Source: Fidelibacterota bacterium (lineage in GTDB: Bacteria > Fidelibacterota > Marinisomatia > Marinisomatales > TCS55). Taken from it: a stretch of DNA of 64,000 bases. A program made the translations under genes and the position numbers. Positions 1 to 8,261 of the stretch are shown here, piece by piece. The notes beneath the pieces were generated by a model. It was not told the origin of the DNA and made no database searches. It saw nothing but the letters and a program-made list of their open reading frames with translations. Numbering within the stretch: the stretch's first letter is position 1; each line of letters opens with the position of its first letter. The stretch is from NCBI GenBank assembly GCA_004124385.1, contig SCKN01000002.1, positions 248,001 through 312,000 on the forward strand, read 5' to 3'.

Positions 1-650
1 CAATGTTCTTGTTTGGCATAATGGGCATCATTCGTTGCAACAAGAGGTAAATCCAATTCCCGAGCCAATTTGGTTATTAATTCAACATTTCGCTTTTCAG
101 CATCAATTCCATGGTTTTGAATTTCCAGATAAAATCGCCCAGGAAACATTTCAGCATATTCTAATGCAGTCGCTTTAGCACCTTCCCAATCATCATTTAA
201 TAATTTTTCAGTCACCTCGCCTTTTAAACATCCGGATGTACAAATCAATCCTTCACTATATAGCTTCAGCAATTCTTTATCTATGCGGGGACGATAATAG
301 AATCCTTCTAAATAACCAATCGTAACCAACTTCATGAGGTTTCGATAGCCGGTATAATTCTGTGCTAATAAAATAAGATGATTATTTCCCCAACCGCCTT
401 CTGCTCGTGGTTTTTTATCAAAACGACTGCCATAGGCTACATAAATCTCGCAACCAATAATGGGTTTTACTCCCGCTTTTTTTGCCGATTTATAATAGGG
501 AACAACACTGAACATATTTCCATGTTCAGTAAGTGCCACCGAATCCATCTTCATGTCATCGATGGTATTCACCAGCGTCTGGACGGTCTGTGCACCGTCT
601 AAAAGACTGTAATCTGAATGGTTATGTAAATGGACGAATTCAGCGGACAT
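1..650 (-). CDS. dnaE: DNA polymerase III subunit alpha, N-terminal part (cut by window edge)
   Basis: This is the amino-terminal ~216 residues of the replicative DNA polymerase III alpha subunit; the rest lies beyond the left edge. Translating the minus strand from the ATG at 650 gives MSAEFVHLHNHSDYSLLDGA, the opening of the PHP domain with its HxH metal-binding signature. It is followed by 'ALTEHGNMF', a conserved 'KPIIGCEIYV' strand and the 'TSGCLKGEV' segment, all typical of DnaE. The family role is template-directed DNA synthesis in the replisome. The start codon overlaps the end of the upstream UbiA gene by 11 bases, so the two are probably cotranscribed. The PHP metal residues visible here look intact. 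The assignment is firm although only about a fifth of the protein is present. Confidence 0.93.
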   Translation of the reverse strand, partial: MSAEFVHLHNHSDYSLLDGAQTVQTLVNTIDDMKMDSVALTEHGNMFSVVPYYKSAKKAGVKPIIGCEIYVAYGSRFDKKPRAEGGWGNNHLILLAQNYTGYRNLMKLVTIGYLEGFYYRPRIDKELLKLYSEGLICTSGCLKGEVTEKLLNDDWEGAKATALEYAEMFPGRFYLEIQNHGIDAEKRNVELITKLARELDLPLVATNDAHYAKQEH

Positions 651-1485
651 AATTATCCATGAAAAATGCCATTAATCCTGCTATTGTACTGAATTTTAAT
701 ACCTCGGAAAATCGTTTAGCCTGCTTAATTGCAGGTCTTTTCAGGAATGAAAATACAATCATTGCCAAAGGAATTTCTACACCTAAAACAAGGACAAGCA
801 AATAAGGGAAACCATAATAATTGTAGAAAAATGGAATGAGTGCTCCGATTCCAATAATAAGAGCTCCAACGTTGACAATTTTAGCTGATTTATTTAATCC
901 GACTTTTACCGGGAACGTGTTTAAGCCCGCTATGGAGTCGCCTTCAATATCAGCCATATCTTTTACTAATTCACGAACAAAAGTGAGCCCAAAGGCTAAA
1001 CATGCCGGAATAATCATCGTCTCTATTTTGCCAAACGCAGCACCGGCAAAAATAAATGATAGGCTTAACATCGCAGCAACAGCTGCATTACCAATTAAAG
1101 GTGTTCCTTTTAGTATTTTACTGTAAATAATCAACGTAGGTAGAGCCAGGCCTATGGCAATAAATGCTGCCCACGGATGCAGTATTAATGCAAAAAGACT
1201 TCCCGCAATAAATAGAATTGTCGAAAGAATATTTGCAGTTTTAATTTTAACAGCACCTGTTACTAAAGGTCGGCGAGGTCTATTAATCATATCTATTTTA
1301 TAATCAACTATGTCATTATAGGCATTTGCGGCTGCATTATAACACACAACAACTAGAATAGTTAACAACAGTGTTTTCGTATCACATATCCCATCCATGA
1401 TACTGGCGCAAACAATCATGGCGAAAGCAGATGTAACAAGGTTAAAAGGGCGTAAAAGTTCTAAATGGTGCCAAAGTGATTTCAT
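640..1485 (-). CDS. UbiA family prenyltransferase (digeranylgeranylglyceryl-phosphate synthase-like)
   Basis: This is an integral membrane prenyltransferase of 281 aa with about eight or nine hydrophobic segments. Both aspartate-rich motifs of the UbiA superfamily are present: NDIVDYKID at residues 57-65 and DMADIEGD at 176-183; these bind the Mg-prenyl diphosphate. The segment after motif 1, 'INRPRRPLVTG', resembles the subgroup annotated as geranylgeranylglycerol-phosphate geranylgeranyltransferase, the enzyme that adds the second ether chain in archaeal lipids. Homologues of this subgroup are known in FCB bacteria, but the substrate cannot be fixed from sequence, and a quinone or other polyprenyl acceptor is possible. 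It overlaps prmC by 4 bases (ATGA) and dnaE by 11 bases, within the rpmE-to-dnaE run. Confidence 0.82.
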   Translation of the reverse strand: MKSLWHHLELLRPFNLVTSAFAMIVCASIMDGICDTKTLLLTILVVVCYNAAANAYNDIVDYKIDMINRPRRPLVTGAVKIKTANILSTILFIAGSLFALILHPWAAFIAIGLALPTLIIYSKILKGTPLIGNAAVAAMLSLSFIFAGAAFGKIETMIIPACLAFGLTFVRELVKDMADIEGDSIAGLNTFPVKVGLNKSAKIVNVGALIIGIGALIPFFYNYYGFPYLLVLVLGVEIPLAMIVFSFLKRPAIKQAKRFSEVLKFSTIAGLMAFFMDNYVR

Positions 1486-2345
1486 ATTATTTTTACCTTT
1501 AGAATACGGTCATCCCCATTAAAATCTGCAATAAGTTCTTTATTAGTAAACTGATTAATATCAAAACATGCACTGACATTTTGAGGATGCTCTCCCAGTC
1601 CTACTTCCATAATTAACCAACCACCTGAATGAACCCATTTTTTAGCCATGTTAGATAAATGTCTGTAAAATGTTAACCCATCTTTATGATCCGTTAATGC
1701 CAGTTCTGGCTCATAATCACGGACCTCTGTCATAAGTATATCCATCTCATTTATTGGAATATACGGTGGATTCATGAGTAAACAATCGTATACGGGTTCA
1801 ACAGGTGTGAACTGCAAAAAATCTGTCTGTAAAAATTGGACATTTGTTATTTTATTTAATGCTGCATTTTCTTCAGCTATTGCTAAAGCACCACCGGATA
1901 TATCCAAGCCAAGTACTGATGCAGATGAAATTTCTGCTGCCACTGAAATTGCAATACACCCAGAGCCTGTTCCTATATCCACAACGTGTGGTTTGTCAAA
2001 TTCCTGTAGCGAGTGAATGGCGACATCTACCAGACGTTCCGTTTCTGGGCGAGGAGTTAAAACAGATGAATTTAGATTAAAACGGTGGCCGTAAAACTCT
2101 GTCCAACCGGCTATATATTGGGCAGGTTCACCATTAATACGCCTTCTGATCCAATCTTGCAGTAATTCACATTGGGTTGGGGAAAGTTCGTTTTCTTGAA
2201 AATATAATTCAAATTTAGAACAATTTAATAAAGAGGATAAAAGCCATTCAGCTTCTCTGGTGTTCTCTTCCATAGTTAGTGAAAGTTCTGCAGCTGACCA
2301 TTTCAGCCAGTTATTGATGTGGCCGTCTTGGGGGATTGCAGACAT
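1482..2345 (-). CDS. prmC: peptide chain release factor N5-glutamine methyltransferase
   Basis: PrmC/HemK methylates the glutamine of the GGQ motif in release factors, using S-adenosylmethionine. The 287-aa protein has a helical N-terminal domain (about 1-95) with the 'PRPETE' motif at 98-103. The Rossmann methyltransferase domain follows, with the SAM loop DIGTGSGCIAIS at 123-134 and the substrate-binding NPPYIP motif at 192-197. The gene begins directly after the stop of prfA, which encodes its substrate RF1, the classic bacterial arrangement. Length and motifs are normal for the family. Confidence 0.95.
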   Translation of the reverse strand: MSAIPQDGHINNWLKWSAAELSLTMEENTREAEWLLSSLLNCSKFELYFQENELSPTQCELLQDWIRRRINGEPAQYIAGWTEFYGHRFNLNSSVLTPRPETERLVDVAIHSLQEFDKPHVVDIGTGSGCIAISVAAEISSASVLGLDISGGALAIAEENAALNKITNVQFLQTDFLQFTPVEPVYDCLLMNPPYIPINEMDILMTEVRDYEPELALTDHKDGLTFYRHLSNMAKKWVHSGGWLIMEVGLGEHPQNVSACFDINQFTNKELIADFNGDDRILKVKII

Positions 2346-3407
2346 TTAATCGCCAGCCAGTTGTTCCTGCTGATCTGCCAATTTCAATTGTTCAATTAAT
2401 TCAGCTATATCCCCGTCCATCACACTTTCAAGATTATAAGCAGTATAGTTAATTCTGTGATCCGTAATTCTTCCTTGGGGGAAATTGTATGTACGAATCT
2501 TTGCCGATCTGTCTCCAGTTGAAACCATCGATTTCCGGGCAGATGCACGCTCATGAGCTAATCGATCTTGTTCTTGTGCTAATAATCTTGAACGCAATAC
2601 TTTCATGCCAAGCAAACGATTTTGATGCTGCGATTTTTCATCCTGACAAGAGACAACTAATCCAGTTGGTAAATGTGTAATTCGAATAGCTGATTCAGTT
2701 TTATTTACATGCTGACCACCGGCGCCGCTAGCTCTAAAAGTATCAATTTTCAAATCGCCTTCATTTATTTCAATTTCTGCTTCTTCTGCTTCAGGAAGAA
2801 TAGCCACCGTTGCAGCTGAAGTATGTACTCTTCCACCAGCTTCAGTCTTAGGAACTCGTTGTACACGATGAACGCCACTCTCATATTTCATAAGGCCATA
2901 TGCACCTTTTCCTATAACAGAAAATATGATTTCTTTATATCCACCGATACCAGTATCATTCATTTGCATAATTTCTCTTTTCCAGTTATTACGCTCTGCA
3001 AATCGAGTATATAGCCTAAAAAGATCTGCAGCGAATAAAGCTGCTTCATCGCCACCTGTTCCTGCCCGTATTTCAACAATGGTATTTTTATCATCATTGG
3101 GGTCTTTTGGAATAAGCATGATTTTTAATTCTTCTTCTAAATCGATCTTTTTATCTTTCAATTCTAAAATTTCTTCCTGGGCCATTTCTTTTAGTTCAGC
3201 ATCATCCCCATCAATAATTTCTTGATCATCTGCAATATGCTGTAGTATCACTAAATATTGTTGACCTTTGAGCACAACAGGAGCCAATTGACTGTGTTCC
3301 TGGGCTGTTACTTTTAACTTATTATGATCATTCATAACATCGGGATCTGCTAATATATTGCCCAATTCTTCATGGCGGGCAATGACAGTCTTTATCTTCT
3401 CTTTCAC
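2346..3407 (-). CDS. prfA: peptide chain release factor 1
   Basis: RF1 reads UAA and UAG stop codons on the ribosome and triggers peptide release. The 353-aa protein has the usual N-terminal helical domain and the '[11 protein letters not shown]' segment at 117-127. The PxT stop-codon recognition tripeptide appears as PKT at 186-188, in the context '[17 protein letters not shown]'. The catalytic GGQ is at 230-232 in '[15 protein letters not shown]'. The middle residue of the PxT tripeptide is lysine rather than the alanine of E. coli. The ATG overlaps the stop of the DUF1385 gene by 4 bases, and prmC follows without a gap. Confidence 0.96.
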   Translation of the reverse strand: MKEKIKTVIARHEELGNILADPDVMNDHNKLKVTAQEHSQLAPVVLKGQQYLVILQHIADDQEIIDGDDAELKEMAQEEILELKDKKIDLEEELKIMLIPKDPNDDKNTIVEIRAGTGGDEAALFAADLFRLYTRFAERNNWKREIMQMNDTGIGGYKEIIFSVIGKGAYGLMKYESGVHRVQRVPKTEAGGRVHTSAATVAILPEAEEAEIEINEGDLKIDTFRASGAGGQHVNKTESAIRITHLPTGLVVSCQDEKSQHQNRLLGMKVLRSRLLAQEQDRLAHERASARKSMVSTGDRSAKIRTYNFPQGRITDHRINYTAYNLESVMDGDIAELIEQLKLADQQEQLAGD

Positions 3408-4366
3408 CCGATAGCCTCTGCAGTATATTCTTTGCCAACCATATCATCATACTTTTCCCCAAAAGCATTTTGCAAAGCAGTTATGGCCACCTCCACCATT
3501 TCATCTTCTGGCGGCTGTGTTGTAATTCGCTGCAGCCATAATCCAGGAGCCCTTAATGCGCGAAAGAGTAATAAGTCCCCTTTGCGTGCCGTTAGTTTAA
3601 TGATTTCGTAAGAGATACCAGCCACAAGAGGCATTAAAGGCAAATGAAAAGCAAGGCGGTGAAAAATAGTTATATCCCCAAAAATAGCCATTACAATTGT
3701 GTCTATCATGGCAAATACAAGAATAGCTGACAATAATACAATAAACATAAAACTGGTTCCGCAGCGGGGATGATATGTAGAAAATGATTGAGCATTATCT
3801 ATGGTTACTTCTTTTCCAGACTCAAAATTGAACACAACACGATGCTCCGCACCATGGTATCTAAATAAGCGTTTAACATCTTTCATCAAAGAAATAGCTA
3901 ACAAATACAATATGAAAAAGGTTATGCGAAAGAATCCGGAAACTAGGTTAAAGGCCAATGCTTCCCTTTCAATATCCATTAGCCATGCGGTTAGTGCCAA
4001 AGGGGCGACCATAAACATTCCAACGGCTAATGAAACAGCAAACAATGTTGAAAAGAAATTGGCAAGTTTCCCAGGTTGATTTTCTGCTTCATCAGGAAAA
4101 GCAATTTCCGCTGACCATTGCAAAGTCTTCATACCCATTTTCATTGATTCAAATAAAGCCATCATGCCCCGCAGGATGGGTCTTTTCCAGAAACTTGATG
4201 TTTGTACTTTTGAAGTGAAATCATATTTGTCCACGTGCACTTTACCTTCAGGATCGCGAACTGCTGTTGCATACGCTCCCGGTACACGCATCATAACGCC
4301 TTCTATAACGGCTTGGCCGCCTACAAGGATCGATGGTTTCATTAGAGTTAGAAGTAGATGTTTCAT
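3404..4366 (-). CDS. DUF1385 family membrane protein
   Basis: This is a 320-aa membrane protein of the DUF1385 (YqhQ-like) family, whose biochemical function is not established. The signature '[20 protein letters not shown]' lies near the N-terminus, and '[16 protein letters not shown]' and '[12 protein letters not shown]' lie in the middle. Hydrophobic segments at roughly 85-125, 140-165 and 205-255 indicate several membrane passes. DUF1385 genes are commonly found between rpmE and prfA, exactly as here. An internal ATG at 4342 ([10 protein letters not shown]) fits the usual N-terminus of the family better and may be the true start; neither ATG has a clear Shine-Dalgarno sequence. Confidence 0.88.
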   Translation of the reverse strand: MKHLLLTLMKPSILVGGQAVIEGVMMRVPGAYATAVRDPEGKVHVDKYDFTSKVQTSSFWKRPILRGMMALFESMKMGMKTLQWSAEIAFPDEAENQPGKLANFFSTLFAVSLAVGMFMVAPLALTAWLMDIEREALAFNLVSGFFRITFFILYLLAISLMKDVKRLFRYHGAEHRVVFNFESGKEVTIDNAQSFSTYHPRCGTSFMFIVLLSAILVFAMIDTIVMAIFGDITIFHRLAFHLPLMPLVAGISYEIIKLTARKGDLLLFRALRAPGLWLQRITTQPPEDEMVEVAITALQNAFGEKYDDMVGKEYTAEAIG

Positions 4367-4376
4367 AGATAAAAAA

Positions 4377-4413
4377 ATGGCCCTAAAAAGGACGGACCTA
4401 TTCTCGGAGCCAT
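4377..4413 (-). terminator. probable intrinsic terminator or attenuator after rpmE
   Basis: On the minus strand, ATGGCTC and GGGCCAT can pair as a seven-base stem with one G-T wobble, and a run of seven T follows directly. It sits between rpmE and the DUF1385 gene. Because the downstream genes run in the same direction it would be a partial terminator that reduces expression of prfA relative to rpmE. The loop is long (about 20 bases), which lowers my confidence. Confidence 0.4.
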
Positions 4414-4432
4414 TATTTAATTGTTAAAATAG

Positions 4433-4639
4433 TTACTGAGCTGCTTTGCCGTATTTCACATTAAATTTTTCTATACGTCCAGCAGTATCTATCAGTTTCT
4501 GCTTTCCAGAAAAGAATGGATGGCAGACTGAACAGATCTCAATCCGTTGATCACCCAAAGTACTGTATACTTCGAATGTATGACCACATGCACAATGCAC
4601 GTTGCCAAGTTTATAATCGGGATGTATTCCCTGTTTCAT
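4433..4639 (-). CDS. rpmE: 50S ribosomal protein L31 (zinc-binding type)
   Basis: L31 is a 68-aa protein of the large ribosomal subunit that bridges toward the small subunit. The N-terminus [10 protein letters not shown] is typical of the family. Four cysteines (C16, C18, C36, C39) mark it as the zinc-binding C+ form rather than the zinc-free paralogue. The region '[20 protein letters not shown]' is the conserved C-terminal part. A Shine-Dalgarno-like AAAGGAG lies just upstream of the ATG. It heads the run rpmE, DUF1385, prfA, prmC, UbiA, dnaE. Confidence 0.96.
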   Translation of the reverse strand: MKQGIHPDYKLGNVHCACGHTFEVYSTLGDQRIEICSVCHPFFSGKQKLIDTAGRIEKFNVKYGKAAQ

Positions 4640-4652
4640 AATAAAACTCCTT

Positions 4653-5864
4653 TTATGTCAATTTTTCTAAAGCGTTTGCCACTTTCGACAAACCACGTTT
4701 AATCGTCTCTTTATCAGTGGCACACGAAAATCTTATATGCCCTGGTGCACCAAAACCATCTCCAGGCACCGTGACTACAGACTCTGAATTTAATATATAA
4801 TCACTCAGGTCGAAAGAATCCTGAATAACTTTTCCATTTACTTTTTTCCCTAAATACTCAGAAAAATTTGGAAAAGTATAAAACGCGCCTCCGGGTACAG
4901 CACATGACACTCCAGGAATATCATTCAATAGCTTTACCATTAAATCCCGCCGTTCTTTGAATTGCAAACGCATTTCCTCTACGGGCCGCTGATCACCAGT
5001 TAACGCTGCAATGGCGGCTCGCTGACCGATGGAATTTGCACAGGAGGTTGCCTGTCCCTGAAGTTTACTCATGGCCTCGATAATAGTTTGATCTCCCGCC
5101 GCATAACCAATACGCCATCCTGTCATTGCGTATGTTTTAGAAAGACTCATGCATGTGATGACTCGAGCACCAATATTATGGTCACGATTAAGCTTTTCAG
5201 TGCTTATAAATTCACCATCAAATATCAGACGTTCATAACATTCATCTGAAATAATAGTCCAATCATGCAATGCGGCTATTTTTAACAAACGGATTAAAGC
5301 TTCTTCCCCCCACACTCCGCCAGTTGGATTTGAGGGTGAGTTGACAATCACACCTTTTATTGCAGAGGTAATCTTATTTTCAAGATCTTCAAAATCTGCT
5401 TCAAATTGCTTATCTGGGAGAGTATTAACTAATACGGGTTCTGCATCTGCAAGGCGAACAAATTCAGGGAAAGACACCCAGTACGGAGAAAAGACAACCA
5501 CTTCATCCCCTTTATCAAATAACGCTTGGCAGGCATTATACAAGCTTTGTTTTTCTCCATTAGAAACGAGGATTTCAGTTGGTCTATATTCTAACTTATT
5601 TTCACGTTTCAATTTTTCACAAATAGCTTGGCGAAGTTCTATCATACCCGGACCGGCTGTATATTTTGTATAACCATCATCCATAGCTGCTTTACCGGCC
5701 GCAATAATGTGTTCCGGAGTATTAAAATCAGGTTCACCGACACTGAAATTAATAACATCAATTCCTTGAGATCTCATATCGGCTGCTTTTGAAGCCATCT
5801 CCAGAGTAAACGATGGCTTAACCCGTTCTACTCGGGACGCTAATTTTACAGTTTTTGACTTCAT
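4653..5864 (-). CDS. aspC: pyridoxal-phosphate aminotransferase, aspartate aminotransferase type
   Basis: This is a fold-type I PLP enzyme of 403 aa, most similar in motifs to bacterial aspartate aminotransferases of the Thermus/Bacillus kind (subgroup 1-gamma). The PLP lysine is K243 in '[15 protein letters not shown]'. The cofactor-binding NPTG is at 179-182, with '[12 protein letters not shown]' (D207, Y210) and the C-terminal substrate arginine in '[12 protein letters not shown]'. It interconverts aspartate and oxaloacetate with 2-oxoglutarate and glutamate; some relatives also use prephenate, which sequence alone does not exclude. The start codon directly follows the stop of the Cas6b-like gene, so the two are probably cotranscribed. 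Confidence 0.87.
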   Translation of the reverse strand: MKSKTVKLASRVERVKPSFTLEMASKAADMRSQGIDVINFSVGEPDFNTPEHIIAAGKAAMDDGYTKYTAGPGMIELRQAICEKLKRENKLEYRPTEILVSNGEKQSLYNACQALFDKGDEVVVFSPYWVSFPEFVRLADAEPVLVNTLPDKQFEADFEDLENKITSAIKGVIVNSPSNPTGGVWGEEALIRLLKIAALHDWTIISDECYERLIFDGEFISTEKLNRDHNIGARVITCMSLSKTYAMTGWRIGYAAGDQTIIEAMSKLQGQATSCANSIGQRAAIAALTGDQRPVEEMRLQFKERRDLMVKLLNDIPGVSCAVPGGAFYTFPNFSEYLGKKVNGKVIQDSFDLSDYILNSESVVTVPGDGFGAPGHIRFSCATDKETIKRGLSKVANALEKLT

Positions 5865-6848
5865 TTACAGCTCATGCTGCATTTTGTGAAATTCTGGACT
5901 ATTGAATTTGTTTTCTTCCGGCGACTTCTTTTCTTTTTTAACTCGTTTGGGGGGGTTAGTTACGGGTTGTTTATCTTCTTCGATTTCAAATTCCTCTGAA
6001 AGCACTTTTTTAGTGCTCTTTTTTGGTTTACTTCTTTTTACTTTATGCCTTTTGGGTTTGGGGACATCTTCAACAGATACACCTTCAAGATCTGATTCAG
6101 CTAATAAGGTAGATTCTAACTCATCTCCACCAGCATCTTCCAAACTGCCTTCATCAAACGAAAATGATTTCGGATTAAACATCCCATAGACTGCGCCATA
6201 ACCGCGCGTAATACCATTCCCGATACCTAAATAATTTGGTAAAAGAAAATTGGTTCTAAATTCACCTGAAAAAGCACCCCAATTACGTTCATCTACTGGT
6301 TTTGGAAACAGAGAGGTTAAGTTCACTTTTGTAAATATTTTTTCTTGGAGTTCAATTCCCATTTCCCGAGCTAAAAAGACGATATTTTGACCGAGCAATC
6401 GATTCAAAAATCCAATGCGTTCCATATTGTTCAAAATTCGATAACGACTTCCTGTCATCTGATTAAGAGCAACCCATGGAGTTAATAATCGATAGCGAAT
6501 TAATCGTCCAACGGGCCTGAACTGGTCATCCTTTGTGTCTACTTCCGTGTCAAATACTTGAAAAGTAATATTTCCAAAATCTAAAATATCTAATCTTTCA
6601 GTCAATTCGATTATTGGATCTACACCTTCATTTATTCCAACCATATATATCTGCTCATTCAAAATCTTGATTTGAACACGTGGGTATAAAAATCGATTTC
6701 TATAGGTACCATCCATCATAGGTACAATCTCTAAATCAGAATACTGACGCATAAAAACGCCTTTAACCTGATAGGGAGTTTTTCTAACGGGTTTATCTGT
6801 TATAATCCGAGCAATTGTTGTCCGAATTGGTGGACCACTATATTCCAT
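5865..6848 (-). CDS. Cas6b-like RAMP protein with charged C-terminal tail, no CRISPR context
   Basis: The first ~225 of 327 residues follow the layout of Cas6b, the CRISPR RNA endonuclease common in type I-B systems. An N-terminal ferredoxin-like half contains 'VKGVFMRQYSDLEIVP', 'FLYPRVQIKI' and 'YMVGINEG'. A C-terminal half has 'YRLLTPWVALNQ' (120-130), 'NIVFLAREMGIELQ' and the glycine-rich RNA-binding loop 'LPNYLGIGNGITRGYGAVY' (203-221). Cas6b active-site histidines normally lie in a segment like 'LLHNH' before the 'YRYP.iQYK' strand; here that place reads 'EIVPMM', and no histidine occurs in residues 1-225. Residues 226-327 form a low-complexity tail, first acidic, then rich in lysine and proline. 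The gene lies 63 bases after rho and abuts aspC. I see no repeats or other cas genes. RNA binding is likely; cleavage is doubtful. The family match is from memory of the motifs. Confidence 0.75.
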   Translation of the reverse strand: MEYSGPPIRTTIARIITDKPVRKTPYQVKGVFMRQYSDLEIVPMMDGTYRNRFLYPRVQIKILNEQIYMVGINEGVDPIIELTERLDILDFGNITFQVFDTEVDTKDDQFRPVGRLIRYRLLTPWVALNQMTGSRYRILNNMERIGFLNRLLGQNIVFLAREMGIELQEKIFTKVNLTSLFPKPVDERNWGAFSGEFRTNFLLPNYLGIGNGITRGYGAVYGMFNPKSFSFDEGSLEDAGGDELESTLLAESDLEGVSVEDVPKPKRHKVKRSKPKKSTKKVLSEEFEIEEDKQPVTNPPKRVKKEKKSPEENKFNSPEFHKMQHEL

Positions 6849-6911
6849 ATATATACCTCTTGCACACTTTTTTATAATTAAAGGCGCTACTCCTTCCAGG
6901 GGAAATTAAGC

Positions 6912-8159
6912 TTACTGGCTCATTGTTTCCATAAATTCTTCATTAGACTTTGTGCGCTTCATTCTCGATATTAAAAACTCCATAGCTTCAATAACATTCA
7001 TTTCGTTTAGCAGTTTTCGTAAAATCCACATCCTGGCTAATATTTTTTTATCCAATAATAATTCTTCTTTTCTAGTACCTGAACGCACAATATCAAACGA
7101 AGGATAAATCCTGCGATCGCTCAAACGTCTATCCAAGACGAGTTCCATATTTCCAGTTCCTTTAAATTCTTCAAAGATAACTTCGTCCATACGGCTACCA
7201 GTATCAATAAGAGCTGTGGCAATAATTGTTAGACTGCCACTTTCTATAGTATTCCGAGCTGCCCCAAAGAATTGTTTTGGCTTTTTCAACGCATTGGCAT
7301 CTACACCACCGGAAAGAATTTTTCCGCTATGAGGAATCACAGCATTATGAGCTCGACCTAAACGTGTTAAACTATCCAACAAAATAACTACATCGTCGCC
7401 ATATTCCACCATGCGTTTTGCTTTCTGTAAAACCATATCAGCAACAGCAACGTGCCGTTCCGGTGGCTCATCAAATGTTGAACTCACAACTTCAGCTTCA
7501 ACTTGGCGTTTCATATCCGTAACTTCTTCTGGTCGCTCATCGATAAGTAAAATGATTAATTTAACTTTCGGATGATTTTTTAAAAGTGAATTAGCTATTT
7601 TCTGCAATAATATCGTTTTACCTGTCTTAGGCTGGGCAACGATTAAGCCGCGTTGACCTTTACCTATAGGTGATATAAAATCCATAATACGAGTTGACAT
7701 GTCTTTTGAGTCTGATTCAAGATTGAATTTTACTTCAGGGTAAAGGGGTGTCAAATTATCGAAAAGAATAACCTGTTTGACATGGTCCGGACTTTTATCA
7801 TTTACTGTTTCCACTTTTAACAAGGCATAAAACCGTTCTTTATCTTTCGGGTGACGAATCTGCCCATAAACAGAATGGCCTGTCCGTAAACCAAACCGTT
7901 TGATTTGAGACGGGCTGACATAAATATCATCAGGTCCAGGTAAATAATTGAAATCGGGACTACGTAAAAAACCATAGCCTTCCTTTAATACTTCCAAGAC
8001 ACCTTTGGCATTCAAAATACCTTCTTTTTCATTTTGTGTTTCCAGTATTTTGACAATTAACTCCTGTTTATTTAAACCGGAATAGCCTGGGATGTCCAAT
8101 TCCCGGGCTTTTGTTACCAATTCTTTAATGTTCATTGAGTGTACTTGATTAATGTCCAT
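6912..8159 (-). CDS. rho: transcription termination factor Rho
   Basis: Rho is a hexameric RNA-dependent ATPase that ends transcription. The 415-aa protein has the N-terminal Rho_N helix bundle (about 9-45), the cold-shock-like RNA-binding domain with '[23 protein letters not shown]' as its core, and the RecA-like motor. The Walker A motif is QPKTGKT (176-182), the Walker B strand is '[16 protein letters not shown]', and '[20 protein letters not shown]' is the Q/R-loop region. There is no long insertion between domains, unlike many Bacteroidota Rho proteins. A GGAG sequence 11 bases before the ATG at 8159 supports this start over the internal ATG at codon 9. The Cas6b-like gene follows after 63 bases. 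Confidence 0.96.
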   Translation of the reverse strand: MDINQVHSMNIKELVTKARELDIPGYSGLNKQELIVKILETQNEKEGILNAKGVLEVLKEGYGFLRSPDFNYLPGPDDIYVSPSQIKRFGLRTGHSVYGQIRHPKDKERFYALLKVETVNDKSPDHVKQVILFDNLTPLYPEVKFNLESDSKDMSTRIMDFISPIGKGQRGLIVAQPKTGKTILLQKIANSLLKNHPKVKLIILLIDERPEEVTDMKRQVEAEVVSSTFDEPPERHVAVADMVLQKAKRMVEYGDDVVILLDSLTRLGRAHNAVIPHSGKILSGGVDANALKKPKQFFGAARNTIESGSLTIIATALIDTGSRMDEVIFEEFKGTGNMELVLDRRLSDRRIYPSFDIVRSGTRKEELLLDKKILARMWILRKLLNEMNVIEAMEFLISRMKRTKSNEEFMETMSQ

Positions 8160-8261
8160 ATATAGATAGCTCCAATAAATTATGTACTAATTGAATTTTA
8201 AATTTGTCTAAAAAATGTGATGGCCCTGCGGGAGCAAGTGCCTTTGATGCTAGAAATTACC

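Noticed and set aside
5865-8159. CRISPR array near the Cas6b-like gene
   Set aside because: No regularly spaced repeats were visible anywhere in the window, and no cas1, cas2 or effector genes flank it.
8160-8261. GC-rich patch between folC and rho as a terminator or tRNA
   Set aside because: The pairing near GGCACTTGCTCCCGCAGGGCC is short and irregular, and there is no cloverleaf; I could not support either.
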